Assembly: GCF_014205225.1 (NCBI RefSeq)
Contig: NZ_JACHNB010000001.1
Span: 9,529,501-9,593,500, forward strand
DNA length: 64,000 nucleotides
Direction of reading: 5' to 3'
DNA from: Actinoplanes octamycinicus
Lineage (GTDB): Bacteria > Actinomycetota > Actinomycetes > Mycobacteriales > Micromonosporaceae
A program made the translations under genes and the position numbers. Numbering within the stretch: position 1 is the first letter of the stretch; each line of letters starts with the position of its first letter. The notes under the pieces were generated by a model. It searched no databases, was not told the origin of the DNA, and saw only the letters and a list, made by a program, of their open reading frames with translations. Below are positions 51,391 to 60,429 of the stretch, piece by piece.

Positions 51391-52002
51391 ATGACCAGCA
51401 TCGAGCACCTCATCCTCGAAGTCGCCGACCCCGCCGCCGCCGAGACCTTCTACGCCGACGTGCTGGGGCTGGACGACCGGGTCCGGGTCCGGCGCTCGGA
51501 CGCGCCGACCACCGGCTTCCGCGGCTTCACCCTGTCGCTGATCGTCGCCCAGCCGGCGAACGCCGACGCGCTGATCGACGCGGCCGTCGCCGCCGGCGCC
51601 ACCGTCCTGAAGCCGGCCGAGAGGTCCCTGTTCGGCTACGGCGGCGTGGTCCAGGCCCCGGACGGCACGATCGTGACGGTCGCGTCCTCGTCGAAGAAGG
51701 ACACCGCGCCGGCCGCGAAGCGGATCGACGACGTGGTGATCCAGCTGGGCGTGGCGGACGTGGCCGCCACCAAGCGCCACTACGTGGCGAGCGGCTTCAC
51801 GGTGGGCCGGAGCTTCGGGAGCAAGTACGTCGAGTTCGAGGCGCCCGGCCGTACCGTCACGATGTCGCTCTTGAAGCGGAAGGCGCTGGCCAAGGCCGCC
51901 GGGGTGGCCGCCGACGGCACCGGATCGCACCGGCTCGTGCTCGGCGGCGCGGCCCCGGCCACCGACCCGGACGGCTTCGTGTGGGAGGCGGCGTCCGCCT
52001 GA
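51391..52002 (+). CDS. Two-domain VOC (glyoxalase-like) protein
   Basis: This 203-aa protein has two VOC modules: SIEHLILEVADPAAAETFYA, and after about residue 110 IDDVVIQLGVADVAATKRHY. The ribosome site GAAGGGAAA precedes the ATG. It is probably co-transcribed with the upstream VOC gene and may be controlled by the divergent LuxR/NB-ARC regulator. Function unknown. Confidence 0.78.
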   Translation: MTSIEHLILEVADPAAAETFYADVLGLDDRVRVRRSDAPTTGFRGFTLSLIVAQPANADALIDAAVAAGATVLKPAERSLFGYGGVVQAPDGTIVTVASSSKKDTAPAAKRIDDVVIQLGVADVAATKRHYVASGFTVGRSFGSKYVEFEAPGRTVTMSLLKRKALAKAAGVAADGTGSHRLVLGGAAPATDPDGFVWEAASA

Positions 52003-52024
52003 GCCGGCCACCGCCTCCCTCGGT

Positions 52025-52292
52025 TCAGCTGCTCACCGTCCAGCGCTGGTTCGCGCGCCGGACGAAATGGTCCGCCGGATTGCTCGACCGGACATTCGTC
52101 GACAGACGTGCACCGTTCCGGTCGACAGCCCGCCGGCGACGGTGAATTGCAGATCCTGCGCCGCACCGGCGTCCATCGTCTCGATGATCGTGCTGTAGTC
52201 CCGGTTGTTCGGCGATTTCAGCGAAACATAACTGCCGTTGCCGCGATTGCCGCCGAGATGACCGCTGGAACTGTCCAGATACCGCCAGTTTT
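52025..52292 (-). pseudogene. C-terminal scrap of a glycosidase/galactosylceramidase-like protein, frameshifted
   Basis: The reverse strand reads LTPENWRYLDSSSGHLGGNR and then SPNNRDYSTIIETMDAGAAQ, with LSTGTVHV after that. This resembles the C-terminal region of GH59-like secreted glycosidases. At about 52107 one base seems missing; restoring it gives HVWSTNVRSSNPADHFVRRA ending WTVSS and a stop at 52025. The N-terminal part is absent, replaced by the small gene at 52299. Confidence 0.5.
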
Positions 52293-52298
52293 CCGGCG

Positions 52299-52568
52299 TC
52301 AGCCGCGCGGGGTGTCGGCCGGCCGCAGTCCCTCGGCGGCGCGGTGCAGCCAGACCAGCGCCCGGACGCTCTCGAACGTCCCGGCCTTCAGCTGCGCCGC
52401 CGCCTCGGCCGCGGTCCGGTAGATCCGGGCGGCGTCCGGGCTGCCCTGGCAGGCGACGGCGAGCTGCGCGAGCGCCTCGACGCTTTCCCAGGTGCCGGGT
52501 TTCAGGGTGGCGGCGGCGTCCAGCGCCCGCTGCAACGGCGGCCGGTCGTCCTGGGATCGTCCGAACAT
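52299..52568 (-). CDS. Small helical-repeat hypothetical protein
   Basis: This 89-aa protein contains two internal copies of a roughly 40-residue unit: AAATLKPGTWESVEALAQLA and AAAQLKAGTFESVRALVWLH. GAGGAG precedes ATG 52568. I do not recognise a family. The repeat suggests a helical scaffold or a truncated TPR-like protein. Confidence 0.6.
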   Translation of the reverse strand: MFGRSQDDRPPLQRALDAAATLKPGTWESVEALAQLAVACQGSPDAARIYRTAAEAAAQLKAGTFESVRALVWLHRAAEGLRPADTPRG

Positions 52569-52724
52569 CTGCGCTCCTCGGCATCGGCGGGCTGACCTGC
52601 CCTGCGCGCATTGTGCATCACCGCCGCACCCGGCCCGGGCCGGCCGCCGTGGAGTGACCGCGGTTATGCGACCGGTGTGGACTGGGTATAGCCCGGGCCA
52701 CGTAGTCGTTTGCGAGGAGGCTCG

Positions 52725-53447
52725 GTGCGCTCGTTTTCCCAGATCGCTGTCCTGTTGCCCGTGCACCAGCCGGGCCCGCACCTGACCGAACTGGTCGTCG
52801 ACCTGGTGGCCCAGGTCCCGGCGGCCTCGCGCATCGTCGTCGTGGACGACGGCAGCGACCCGGGCAGCCGGCACACGGTGGACAGTGTGCAGGCGCTGGG
52901 CTGCACCGTGCTGCGGCATCCGGTCAACCGGGGCAAGGGCGCCGCCCTGAAGACCGGACTGACCCACCTCCGCTCGGCCCACCCCGGCCTGGACGTGGTG
53001 TGCGCGGATGCCGACGGGCAGCACCACGCCGACGACATCCGCCAGGTCGCCGACCGGATCCGCCCCGGACGGATCGTGCTCGGGGTACGCGAGGTCGAGC
53101 AGATGCCGGCGCGCAGCCGCTGGGGCAACACGCTGACCCGCGTGCTGTTCCGCGGCGCCACCGGATATCGCGTGCCGGACACCCAGACCGGCCTGCGGGG
53201 CTTCCCGGCGGACCTGCTCGACCGCCTGTGCGAGGTCCCCGGCGACGGTTTCGAGTACGAGATGAACGTCCTCCTGGACGCCGCCGCCACCCGGCTGCCG
53301 CTGGACACGGTGAGCATCCCGGTGCGCTATCTCAACGACAACAAGGGATCGCATTTCGGCAGCGTGACCGACTCGGTGCGGGTCTACAGCCCGCTGCTCC
53401 GCTACGCGCTCGCCGGCCTGATCGGCGGCAACCGAAACCCGCGATGA
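52725..53447 (+). CDS. Family 2 glycosyltransferase (polyprenol-phosphate type, soluble)
   Basis: This 240-aa GT2 protein starts at GTG 52725 with GAGGAGG upstream. It has IAVLLPVHQPG, the nucleotide-binding VVVDDGSD, and the DAD motif CADADGQHHADDI. A C-terminal conserved EYEMNVLLDAAATRLPLDTV resembles DPM-like or undecaprenyl-phosphate glycosyltransferases. There is no membrane helix. It heads the surface-glycan locus, in which later genes supply polymerase, flippase-like and lipid-sugar functions. Confidence 0.82.
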   Translation: MRSFSQIAVLLPVHQPGPHLTELVVDLVAQVPAASRIVVVDDGSDPGSRHTVDSVQALGCTVLRHPVNRGKGAALKTGLTHLRSAHPGLDVVCADADGQHHADDIRQVADRIRPGRIVLGVREVEQMPARSRWGNTLTRVLFRGATGYRVPDTQTGLRGFPADLLDRLCEVPGDGFEYEMNVLLDAAATRLPLDTVSIPVRYLNDNKGSHFGSVTDSVRVYSPLLRYALAGLIGGNRNPR

Positions 53448-53632
53448 ATACAGAACAGCAATCGGAGTCACCGCACCGAAACATTTCCGAAATAGGCGCC
53501 GCAGCGTAGCCAGAAGTGGCCGTTCACCAGGCCATCCGCACCGCCATTTCCGGCATGTCGGAGTTGGTATTGCGGTCTCGTTTCCGTTTCGAAAAGACTT
53601 CCTAGCACCCTGCAAAATAGGCGACAGCGGGC

Positions 53633-53662
53633 TTGAAAAGCATCGACGTCCGGCAGTTAGTG
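53633..53662 (+). promoter_or_regulatory. Candidate vegetative promoter of the glycan operon
   Basis: TTGAAA at 53633 and TTAGTG at 53657 are 18 bases apart, in a lower-GC gap of 272 bases (53448-53719). They lie 58 bases before the preferred GTG start. The gap otherwise holds no gene. Confidence 0.3.
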
Positions 53663-53719
53663 TCTTTCCCGAACGGCGGCCGTGGGGACCGCCGATTTCG
53701 GGGAAGAGGGCACAACACA

Positions 53720-54970
53720 GTGGCTGCCGCCGTCATGGTTCTCGTCTCGGTGGTTCTCTCGGCATTCGCAGCGGTCACGCTGTGGTGGACGATGCACGCG
53801 TGGCGCACGCCGGAGACCCTGGCCGCCACGCGCTTCGCCCCGCCGGACGGGGAACAACACCTGACCTTCTCACTTCTGGTCCCGGCCCGGCACGAGCAGG
53901 CCGTCCTGGAACACACCGTGGAGCGGCTGCTCCGGTCCACCCACGAGGCCTTCGAGATCATCATCATCGTCGGGCACGACGATCCGGAGACCGCCGCGGT
54001 GGCAGCCCGGGTGGCCCGCACCGCGCCCGGGCGGATCCTGGTCGTCACCGACCACAACGAGGTGAAGAACAAGCCGCGGGCGTTGAACACCGCGCTTCCG
54101 TACGCCCGCGGTGACGTGGTCGGCGTGTTCGACGCCGAGGACCAGGTGCACCCGGATCTGCTGGAGCACGTGGACCACGCGTTCCGCGCGACCGGCGCCG
54201 ACGTGGTGCAGGGCGGCGTCCAGCTGATCAACTTCCATTCCAGCTGGTACAGCCTGCACAACTGCCTGGAGTACTTCTTCTGGTTCCGCAGCCGGTTGCA
54301 CCTGCACGCCCAGAAGGGCTTCATCCCGCTCGGCGGCAACACCGTCTTCGTCCGCACCGACGTGCTGCGCGCGGCGAACGGCTGGGACGGCACCTGCCTG
54401 GCCGAGGACTGCGACCTCGGGGTACGCCTGTCCAGCCGGGGGTCCAAGGTGGTCGTCGCCTACGACTCGACGATCGTCACCCGGGAGGAGACGCCGCACT
54501 CCCTGCACGGCCTGCTCAAGCAGCGCACCCGCTGGCACCAGGGCTTCCTCCAGGTGCTGCGCAAGGGTGAGTGGCGGCGGCTGCCCGCCCTGCGTCAGCG
54601 CCTGCTGGCCCGCTACACCCTGGCCGGCCCGTTCGTGCAGGCGTTCTCCGGCGTGGTGATCCCGGTCGGCGTGGCGATCGCGATCGCGGCGGACCTACCG
54701 GTGTTCGTCGCCCTGATCACCTTCCTGCCGGTGCTGCCGATGATCGCCACCCTGATGTTCCAGGTGATCGGCCTGCGGGACTTCGGCAAGGAATACGCCC
54801 TGACCATCAAGTGGCATCACTACGCCCGTCTGATCATCGGCGCTTTCCCGTACGCCGTGGTGCTGGCGTCGGCGGCGCTGCGAGCCGTCTGGCGTGAGTA
54901 CACCGGCCGCCGCAACTGGGAGCTGACCTCGCACGTGGGGGCGCACCTGGGTGAGACGGCGGCGGCATGA
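53720..54970 (+). CDS. Membrane GT2 glycan synthase (QxxRW type)
   Basis: This processive-type family 2 glycosyltransferase of 416 aa (from GTG 53720) has an N-terminal membrane helix and nucleotide site SLLVPARHEQAVLEHTV. The acidic motifs are VFDAEDQVHPD and LAEDCDLGVRL, and the QRTRW motif marks synthases that bind the growing chain. Three or four C-terminal membrane helices follow. An in-frame TTG at 53633 would add 29 residues but coincides with a promoter-like sequence. The gene is coupled to the next by ATGA. Confidence 0.85.
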   Translation: MAAAVMVLVSVVLSAFAAVTLWWTMHAWRTPETLAATRFAPPDGEQHLTFSLLVPARHEQAVLEHTVERLLRSTHEAFEIIIIVGHDDPETAAVAARVARTAPGRILVVTDHNEVKNKPRALNTALPYARGDVVGVFDAEDQVHPDLLEHVDHAFRATGADVVQGGVQLINFHSSWYSLHNCLEYFFWFRSRLHLHAQKGFIPLGGNTVFVRTDVLRAANGWDGTCLAEDCDLGVRLSSRGSKVVVAYDSTIVTREETPHSLHGLLKQRTRWHQGFLQVLRKGEWRRLPALRQRLLARYTLAGPFVQAFSGVVIPVGVAIAIAADLPVFVALITFLPVLPMIATLMFQVIGLRDFGKEYALTIKWHHYARLIIGAFPYAVVLASAALRAVWREYTGRRNWELTSHVGAHLGETAAA

Positions 54971-56529
54971 CCACGACCCCGCTCGCCGAGCCACGTCCCG
55001 TCGTCCCGGCCGCGACTGACGGCGTACCGGAGAAGAACCGTGCGGGACGGGCCGACCTGGCCCTCGCCGCGGGCCTGACCGCGGTGATCGTCACGCTGCT
55101 GGCCTGGAACATCACCGGTTTCCCGTCGGCCAGCGACGACGAGGGCACCTACCTGGCGCAGGCCTGGGCCGTGCAGCACGGTCGCGGTCTGGCGCACTAC
55201 ACCTACTGGTACGACCATCCGCCGCTGGCCTGGATCCAGTTGGCCGGGCTCTCCTGGATCCCGGAGTGGCTCGCTCCCGGGCTGACCGCGGTGGCCGCCG
55301 GACGGATCGCGATGCTGCCGGTCCAGGCGGCCGGCCTGCTGCTGGTCTACCTGGTGGGCCGGCGGATCGGGCTGCCGCGCTGGGCGGCCTCGCTCGCCCT
55401 GCTCACCTACGGGCTGTCGCCGCTCTACCTGACCATGGGCCGGCAGATCTATCTCGACTCGTTCGCGGTCGTCTGGATCCTCGGGGCGCTCGCCCTGGCG
55501 CTGTCGCCGCGCCGGCACCTGTGGCACTTCGCGGCGGCCGGCGGCGCGGCCGCGGTGGCGATCCTGTCCAAGGAGACGATCGCCGTCGTCCTTCCGGCCG
55601 TGCTGCTGGCCCTGTGGCAGAGCACGGCGCGCAGCTCGACCCGCCCGTGGGCGATCGGGGCCTTCGTCAGCGGCCTGGTGCTGGTCGGATGCTTCTACCC
55701 GCTCTACGCGGTGCTGCGCGGTGAGCTGTTCCCCGGACCGGGGCACGTCTCGCTGATCGGCGCCTGGCAGTTCCAGCTCGGCTCCCGCTCCGGGTCGGGC
55801 AGCGTCTTCTCGGCCGGGTCGGGCGCGTCGTCGCTGCTGCAGTCGTGGCTCTACTACGACGCGGTGATCCTGGTCGCCGGCGCGGTGGCGAGCGTCGCCG
55901 GTCTCGCGTTGCGCCGGGTGCGGCCGGTTGCCCTGGCCGGCGTGATCCTGATCGTGGTCGCGCTCCGTCCCGGCGGCTACCTCCCGGCCATGTACGTCGT
56001 CCAGGTGCTGCCGTTCTTCGCGATCGCGATCGCCGGCGTGCTCGCCTCGGTCGTCGCCGCCCTGCCCCCGGCGCACGTCCGCTGGCGGTGGGCGGTGCTC
56101 GGCGTGGCGGTCGCGATGTCGGTCGCGGTGGTCGCTCCGCGCTGGTACGTGGGTGACCGCCGGGCGCTGAGCACCGACGACAACGCTCCGTACGCGCAGG
56201 CCGCCGGCTACCTCCAGGACCGGCTGCCCGGCCGGGCGGGCGGGACCGTCGTGGTCGACGACGTCCTCTGGCTGGACTGCGTGGACGCCGGCTACCCACC
56301 CGACAAGGTGATCTGGTTCTACAAGCTCGACCTCGACTCGGCGGTCGCGAAGCGGCTGCCCGGCGGCTGGCGCGACGTCGACTACGTCGTCTCGACGCCG
56401 GCCATGCGCCAGGACCCGAACAGCCTTCCGACGGTGCGGGCCCTGCTGGCGAACTCGACCGTGATCGCCTCGTTCGGCCCACCGGACGGCCTGATCGAGA
56501 TCCGCCGTGTGGACAAGGAGCTGAGCTGA
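54967..56529 (+). CDS. GT39/ArnT-like multi-pass glycosyltransferase
   Basis: This 520-aa integral membrane protein has about ten hydrophobic segments. The GT-C signature is SASDDEGTYLAQAWA (the acidic pair in the first external loop) followed by YWYDHPPLAWIQLAGL, as in PMT/ArnT-type lipid-sugar transferases. The C-terminal extracytoplasmic part carries WLDCVDAGYPPDKVIWFY. It uses polyprenyl-phosphate sugars, which the adjacent DPM-type enzyme may supply. Confidence 0.85.
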   Translation: MTTTPLAEPRPVVPAATDGVPEKNRAGRADLALAAGLTAVIVTLLAWNITGFPSASDDEGTYLAQAWAVQHGRGLAHYTYWYDHPPLAWIQLAGLSWIPEWLAPGLTAVAAGRIAMLPVQAAGLLLVYLVGRRIGLPRWAASLALLTYGLSPLYLTMGRQIYLDSFAVVWILGALALALSPRRHLWHFAAAGGAAAVAILSKETIAVVLPAVLLALWQSTARSSTRPWAIGAFVSGLVLVGCFYPLYAVLRGELFPGPGHVSLIGAWQFQLGSRSGSGSVFSAGSGASSLLQSWLYYDAVILVAGAVASVAGLALRRVRPVALAGVILIVVALRPGGYLPAMYVVQVLPFFAIAIAGVLASVVAALPPAHVRWRWAVLGVAVAMSVAVVAPRWYVGDRRALSTDDNAPYAQAAGYLQDRLPGRAGGTVVVDDVLWLDCVDAGYPPDKVIWFYKLDLDSAVAKRLPGGWRDVDYVVSTPAMRQDPNSLPTVRALLANSTVIASFGPPDGLIEIRRVDKELS

Positions 56530-57707
56530 TGACCGTCACCCTTCCCGGCAAGGTCCGCGCCCGGATGCGCGGGACCATCGGAGAACTGCCGGTGCGGACC
56601 GCCTTGACCCAGACCATCGTGGTGCCGACCTTCAACGAGCGGGACAACATCACCACCCTGCTCGATCGGCTCGCCGCCGCGTTGCCGGCCGACCGGACCG
56701 AGATCGTGTTCGTGGACGACAGCACCGACGACACCCCCGAGGTGATCCGGGCGGCGGCCCGGCACTGTCCCATCCCGGTCACCGTGCACCACCGCGAGGA
56801 CGGCATCGGTGGCCTCGGCGGCGCGGTCGTCGAGGGGATGCGGCTGGCCCGCGGCGAGTGGGTCGTGGTGATGGACGCCGACCTGCAGCACCCGCCGGAG
56901 GTGGTGCCGGACCTGATCCGGGCGGGTGCCCGGGACGGCGCGGACCTGGTCGTCGGCAGCCGGTACGCGGGCGGTGGCACCCGGGACGGACTGGCCGGCG
57001 GATACCGGCGGCTGGTCTCCGGCGGCTCGACGGCGGTCACCAAGCTGATCTTCCGGAACTCGCTGTCCCGCGTGAGCGACCCGATGAGCGGCCTGTTCGC
57101 GATCCGCACCAGCTCGCTCGAGGTCGACGAGCTGCGCCCGCTCGGCTACAAGATCCTGCTGGAGCTGGTGGTCCGCAACCGGCCCGGACGGATCGTCGAG
57201 GTGCCGTACGCGTTCCAGCCGCGGCACGCCGGCGAGTCCAAGTCGTCGCTGGCCGAGGGGATCCGCTTCGTCAAGCACCTGGGGCTGCTGCGCTTCGGCG
57301 CGCAGCGGTCCCGGATGCTGCTCTTCGGGCTGATCGGCCTCTCCGGGCTGCTGCCCAACCAGGCCGCCCTCTGGGCGCTGCACGAGCTGGCCGGCGTGCA
57401 CTACCTGCCGGCGGCGGTGCTCGCGAACATGCTGGCGGTCGGCTGGAACTTCGCCCTCACCGACACCCTGCTCTACCGCTCCCGCCGGTCGCACCGCAGC
57501 TTCTGGGGACGGTTCAGCCGGTTCTTCCTGCTCGGCAACGCCGATCTGCTGCTGCGCATCCCGCTGCTGGCGCTGCTGGTCGGCGGCCTGCACCTCGGCG
57601 TGCTCGGGGCCAACCTGGTCACGCTGGTGATCTCGTTCGTGGCCCGGTTCCTGATCTCCGACAAGGTGATCTACCGGACCCGGGCTCTGCGGACGGTGCC
57701 GGCGTGA
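56529..57707 (+). CDS. Bifunctional polyprenyl-phosphate glycosyltransferase-GtrA protein
   Basis: This 392-aa fusion has an N-terminal DPM1-type GT2 domain (IVVPTFNERDNI, VFVDDSTDDTP, VMDADLQHPPEVVPDL, about 25-250). A C-terminal GtrA domain has four membrane helices (LLFGLIGLSGLLPNQAALWA, FLISDKVIY). It makes polyprenyl-phosphate sugars and probably helps flip them across the membrane. Its ATG overlaps the GT39 stop (TGATG), and its stop overlaps the oxidase GTG. Confidence 0.9.
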   Translation: MTVTLPGKVRARMRGTIGELPVRTALTQTIVVPTFNERDNITTLLDRLAAALPADRTEIVFVDDSTDDTPEVIRAAARHCPIPVTVHHREDGIGGLGGAVVEGMRLARGEWVVVMDADLQHPPEVVPDLIRAGARDGADLVVGSRYAGGGTRDGLAGGYRRLVSGGSTAVTKLIFRNSLSRVSDPMSGLFAIRTSSLEVDELRPLGYKILLELVVRNRPGRIVEVPYAFQPRHAGESKSSLAEGIRFVKHLGLLRFGAQRSRMLLFGLIGLSGLLPNQAALWALHELAGVHYLPAAVLANMLAVGWNFALTDTLLYRSRRSHRSFWGRFSRFFLLGNADLLLRIPLLALLVGGLHLGVLGANLVTLVISFVARFLISDKVIYRTRALRTVPA

Positions 57708-59764
57708 CGACGTACCCACCAAGGCCCTGGGTGAGCGGCGCGGACCGCAAGCGGATCGCCCAGGCGCTGATCCTCGCGCTGCTCGCGGCCTTGGCCGCGG
57801 CCGTGCCGACCGCGGCGCAGGCCAGCGCCAACCTGATCGCCAACCCGGGCCTGGAGAGGCTCGACGGGAGCCAGTTCCCGGTGTGCTGGGAGAAGAGCGG
57901 CTGGGGTGAGCAGAGCTTCACCTTCGGGCTGACCAGTCCCGGTCACACCGGCGCCACCGCGATGCGGATCACCCTGGCCACCGCGCCGAACGGCGACCGC
58001 AAGGCGATGATGCTGGAGAACCCGTCCTGCGCGCCGAACGTCACCCCGGGCCACCAGTACGACCTCTCGGCCTGGTACCAGACGACCACGGCGAACACGG
58101 TGATGACCGTGTTCCGGCACGACGCCGCGCAGGGCTGGGTGTACTGGACCGACCTGGCCACACTGCCGGTGACCTCGGGCTGGACGCAGAAGACCGTCCG
58201 CACGCCGCAGGTGCCGGCCGGCACCGACCAGATCGTCTGGGGCATCACGATCTACGGCGTCGGCACCCTGCAGACCGACGACTACGTCATGAACGACGTC
58301 ACCGCCCCGGCCGCCGGCACCTCGTGCAGCGCCGGCGACGCCTGCGCCAAGGGCGTCTGGCAGGTGATGCCGTTCGAGTCGCCGGTCCGCGGCATCCACG
58401 CGGTCGTGCTGCGCAACGGCGACGTGCTGCTGGTGGCCGGATCGGGCAACAACCCGGACGACTTCGCCGCCAAGACCTTCAAGACCGCGGTCTACCACCC
58501 GGGCAGTGGCACGTTCACCACGGTGGCCACGCCCGCCGACCTGTTCTGCGCCGGGCACGTGCAGTTGCCGGACGGGCGGGTGCTGGTGATGGGCGGCAAC
58601 AAGGACTATCCGGCCGCGGACGGCAGCCACGGGTACGAAGGGCTCAAGGATTCGTACGTCTTCGATCCGGCCACCAACACGTATTCCCGGGTGAACGACA
58701 TGAGCGCGGGGTCGTGGTACCCGTCGGCGACAGTCCTGGGCAACGGCGACGTGCTCTCGCTCGGCGGGCTCGGTGAGGACTCCAGCGGCACGGTCGCCAC
58801 CCAGTACTTCTCGACCGCTCAGCAGCGCTGGCTGGGCTTGGGCGAGGCGCACCAGACCTGGAATTTCTGGGGGCTGTATCCGTCGATGATCCTGATGCAG
58901 GACGGGCGGCTGTTCTACACCGGCAGCCACGTGTTCGGCAACGGGCTGCCCGGCACCGGCGCGTCGATCTACGACTACGGTTCCGGGGCGATCACGCCGG
59001 TCGGCGGCCTGCAGAACAAGGACGAGCGGGACCAGTCGATGAGCGTGCTGCTGCCGCCCGCGCAGGACCAGAAGGTGATCACGATGGGCGGCGGGAACAT
59101 CGACAGCAATCCGGACGCCAACCGGCTCACCGACGTGATCGATCTGAAGCAGGCCAACCCGGCGTACGCGGCCGGCCCGCCGCTGCCGGCCGGAAAGATG
59201 TACGTCTCGGCGGTGCTGCTGCCCGACGGCAAGGTCTTCGAGACCGGGGGCGCCCTGCACAACCGGGCCGATCCGGTTTACGAGGCGTCGATGTACGACC
59301 CGGCCACCAACACGTTCACCGCCGGGATGGCCACCGATCCGGTGCCGCGGACCTACCACTCGTCCGCGTTCCTGCTGCCGGACGGGCGGGTGATGGCGGT
59401 CGGGGACAATCCGGGGAACGGGTCGTTCGACATGCGGCTGTCGGTGTACTCGCCGCCGTACCTGTTCCAGGGGGCACGGCCGCAGATCCTCGGGCTGTCG
59501 TCGAAGGAGTGGGCATACGGGTCCACCCACACCGTCACGGTCGACGGGCCGATCCTCAAGGCCGAGCTGATCCGGCCGGAGGCGGTGACCCATTCCAGCG
59601 ACCCGAATCAGCGGTTCGTCGACCTGCCGATGTCGGTGGACGGCGACACGATCGGCCTCAACCTGACGTCGAACCCGAACATCGCGCCGCCCGGGTGGTA
59701 CATGCTCTTCGTGGTCGGGACCAACGGGGTCCCGTCGGTGGCGCAGTGGGTCCACGTCGGATGA
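57704..59764 (+). CDS. GlxA-like copper radical oxidase (galactose oxidase family), secreted
   Basis: This 686-aa protein has a signal peptide or anchor (ALILALLAALAAAVPTAAQA). A carbohydrate-binding-like beta domain spans about 42-200, followed by kelch repeats and a C-terminal galactose-oxidase-like domain. All copper-radical residues are visible: Cys282 (DLFCAGH), Tyr339 (GSWYPSA), Tyr551-His552 (RTYHSSA) and His630 (AVTHSSD). Streptomyces GlxA works with the CslA synthase on a hyphal-tip glycan; here the partners are the four upstream glycosyltransferases. The substrate is unknown. Confidence 0.9.
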   Translation: MTTYPPRPWVSGADRKRIAQALILALLAALAAAVPTAAQASANLIANPGLERLDGSQFPVCWEKSGWGEQSFTFGLTSPGHTGATAMRITLATAPNGDRKAMMLENPSCAPNVTPGHQYDLSAWYQTTTANTVMTVFRHDAAQGWVYWTDLATLPVTSGWTQKTVRTPQVPAGTDQIVWGITIYGVGTLQTDDYVMNDVTAPAAGTSCSAGDACAKGVWQVMPFESPVRGIHAVVLRNGDVLLVAGSGNNPDDFAAKTFKTAVYHPGSGTFTTVATPADLFCAGHVQLPDGRVLVMGGNKDYPAADGSHGYEGLKDSYVFDPATNTYSRVNDMSAGSWYPSATVLGNGDVLSLGGLGEDSSGTVATQYFSTAQQRWLGLGEAHQTWNFWGLYPSMILMQDGRLFYTGSHVFGNGLPGTGASIYDYGSGAITPVGGLQNKDERDQSMSVLLPPAQDQKVITMGGGNIDSNPDANRLTDVIDLKQANPAYAAGPPLPAGKMYVSAVLLPDGKVFETGGALHNRADPVYEASMYDPATNTFTAGMATDPVPRTYHSSAFLLPDGRVMAVGDNPGNGSFDMRLSVYSPPYLFQGARPQILGLSSKEWAYGSTHTVTVDGPILKAELIRPEAVTHSSDPNQRFVDLPMSVDGDTIGLNLTSNPNIAPPGWYMLFVVGTNGVPSVAQWVHVG

Positions 59765-60288
59765 CGGTCCGCCGGGCGACCCTCGTGGCCGCGGTGGTCG
59801 TGCTGGTGACGGCCACCGCGGGGTTCCTGCTGATCCTCGCTCGAGCGGGCCTCGGCACGCCGTCACCGGTGGCGGCCGTCGCCGACCCCTCCCCCACACC
59901 AGTGGTCGCCGACGCCTCGCCGACAGCAGTCGTCGCCGACCCCTCGCCCACCCACTCCCTCCCCACCTTCACCTCCCTCCCGCCGCCCGCGCCCTCGCGG
60001 GTCGTGCCGGCCCCGTTCGTCCAGCGCTTCGCCGCGGAGCCCACCGCGACTCCGCTGCCGCCGCGGCAGTCCCCGACGGCGCCGCTGACGGTCTCCGCCT
60101 TCGTCGACGGCTGCGACCACAACTACGGGACACCGACCCAGTGCGTCCCGCTGACCTTCCCGGCCGGCGTCACCGGCACCGGGGGCAAATGCGCCTGGCT
60201 CGCGGCGCACGGCTTCACCGGCTTGATCGTGGCCGGCCGTGACGCGCAAGACCTCGACGCCGACGGCGACGGCATCGCCTGCGAGTAG
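59761..60288 (+). CDS. Membrane-anchored Excalibur-domain protein
   Basis: This 175-aa protein starts at an ATG overlapping the oxidase stop (ATGA). It has an N-terminal membrane helix (ATLVAAVVVLVTATAGFLLI), a Pro/Ser/Thr/Ala-rich linker with repeats of VVADPSPT, and a C-terminal Excalibur calcium-binding motif DLDADGDGIACE. Cysteines suggest disulfides. It is the last gene of the glycan operon and probably sits in the wall near the oxidase. Confidence 0.82.
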   Translation: MTVRRATLVAAVVVLVTATAGFLLILARAGLGTPSPVAAVADPSPTPVVADASPTAVVADPSPTHSLPTFTSLPPPAPSRVVPAPFVQRFAAEPTATPLPPRQSPTAPLTVSAFVDGCDHNYGTPTQCVPLTFPAGVTGTGGKCAWLAAHGFTGLIVAGRDAQDLDADGDGIACE

Positions 60289-60429
60289 ACCACGGTCGAT
60301 TTGCTCTGTGACCAATCGTTCGCACATCTGGTCCGACGCCGCCGCCGGCGGATCGCGGAAACTGAGAGCTTCTCGATTTGCGGCGCCACCGGCGCGGAAC
60401 GCGGATCCGGACGACAGAGCGGGGTGGCG

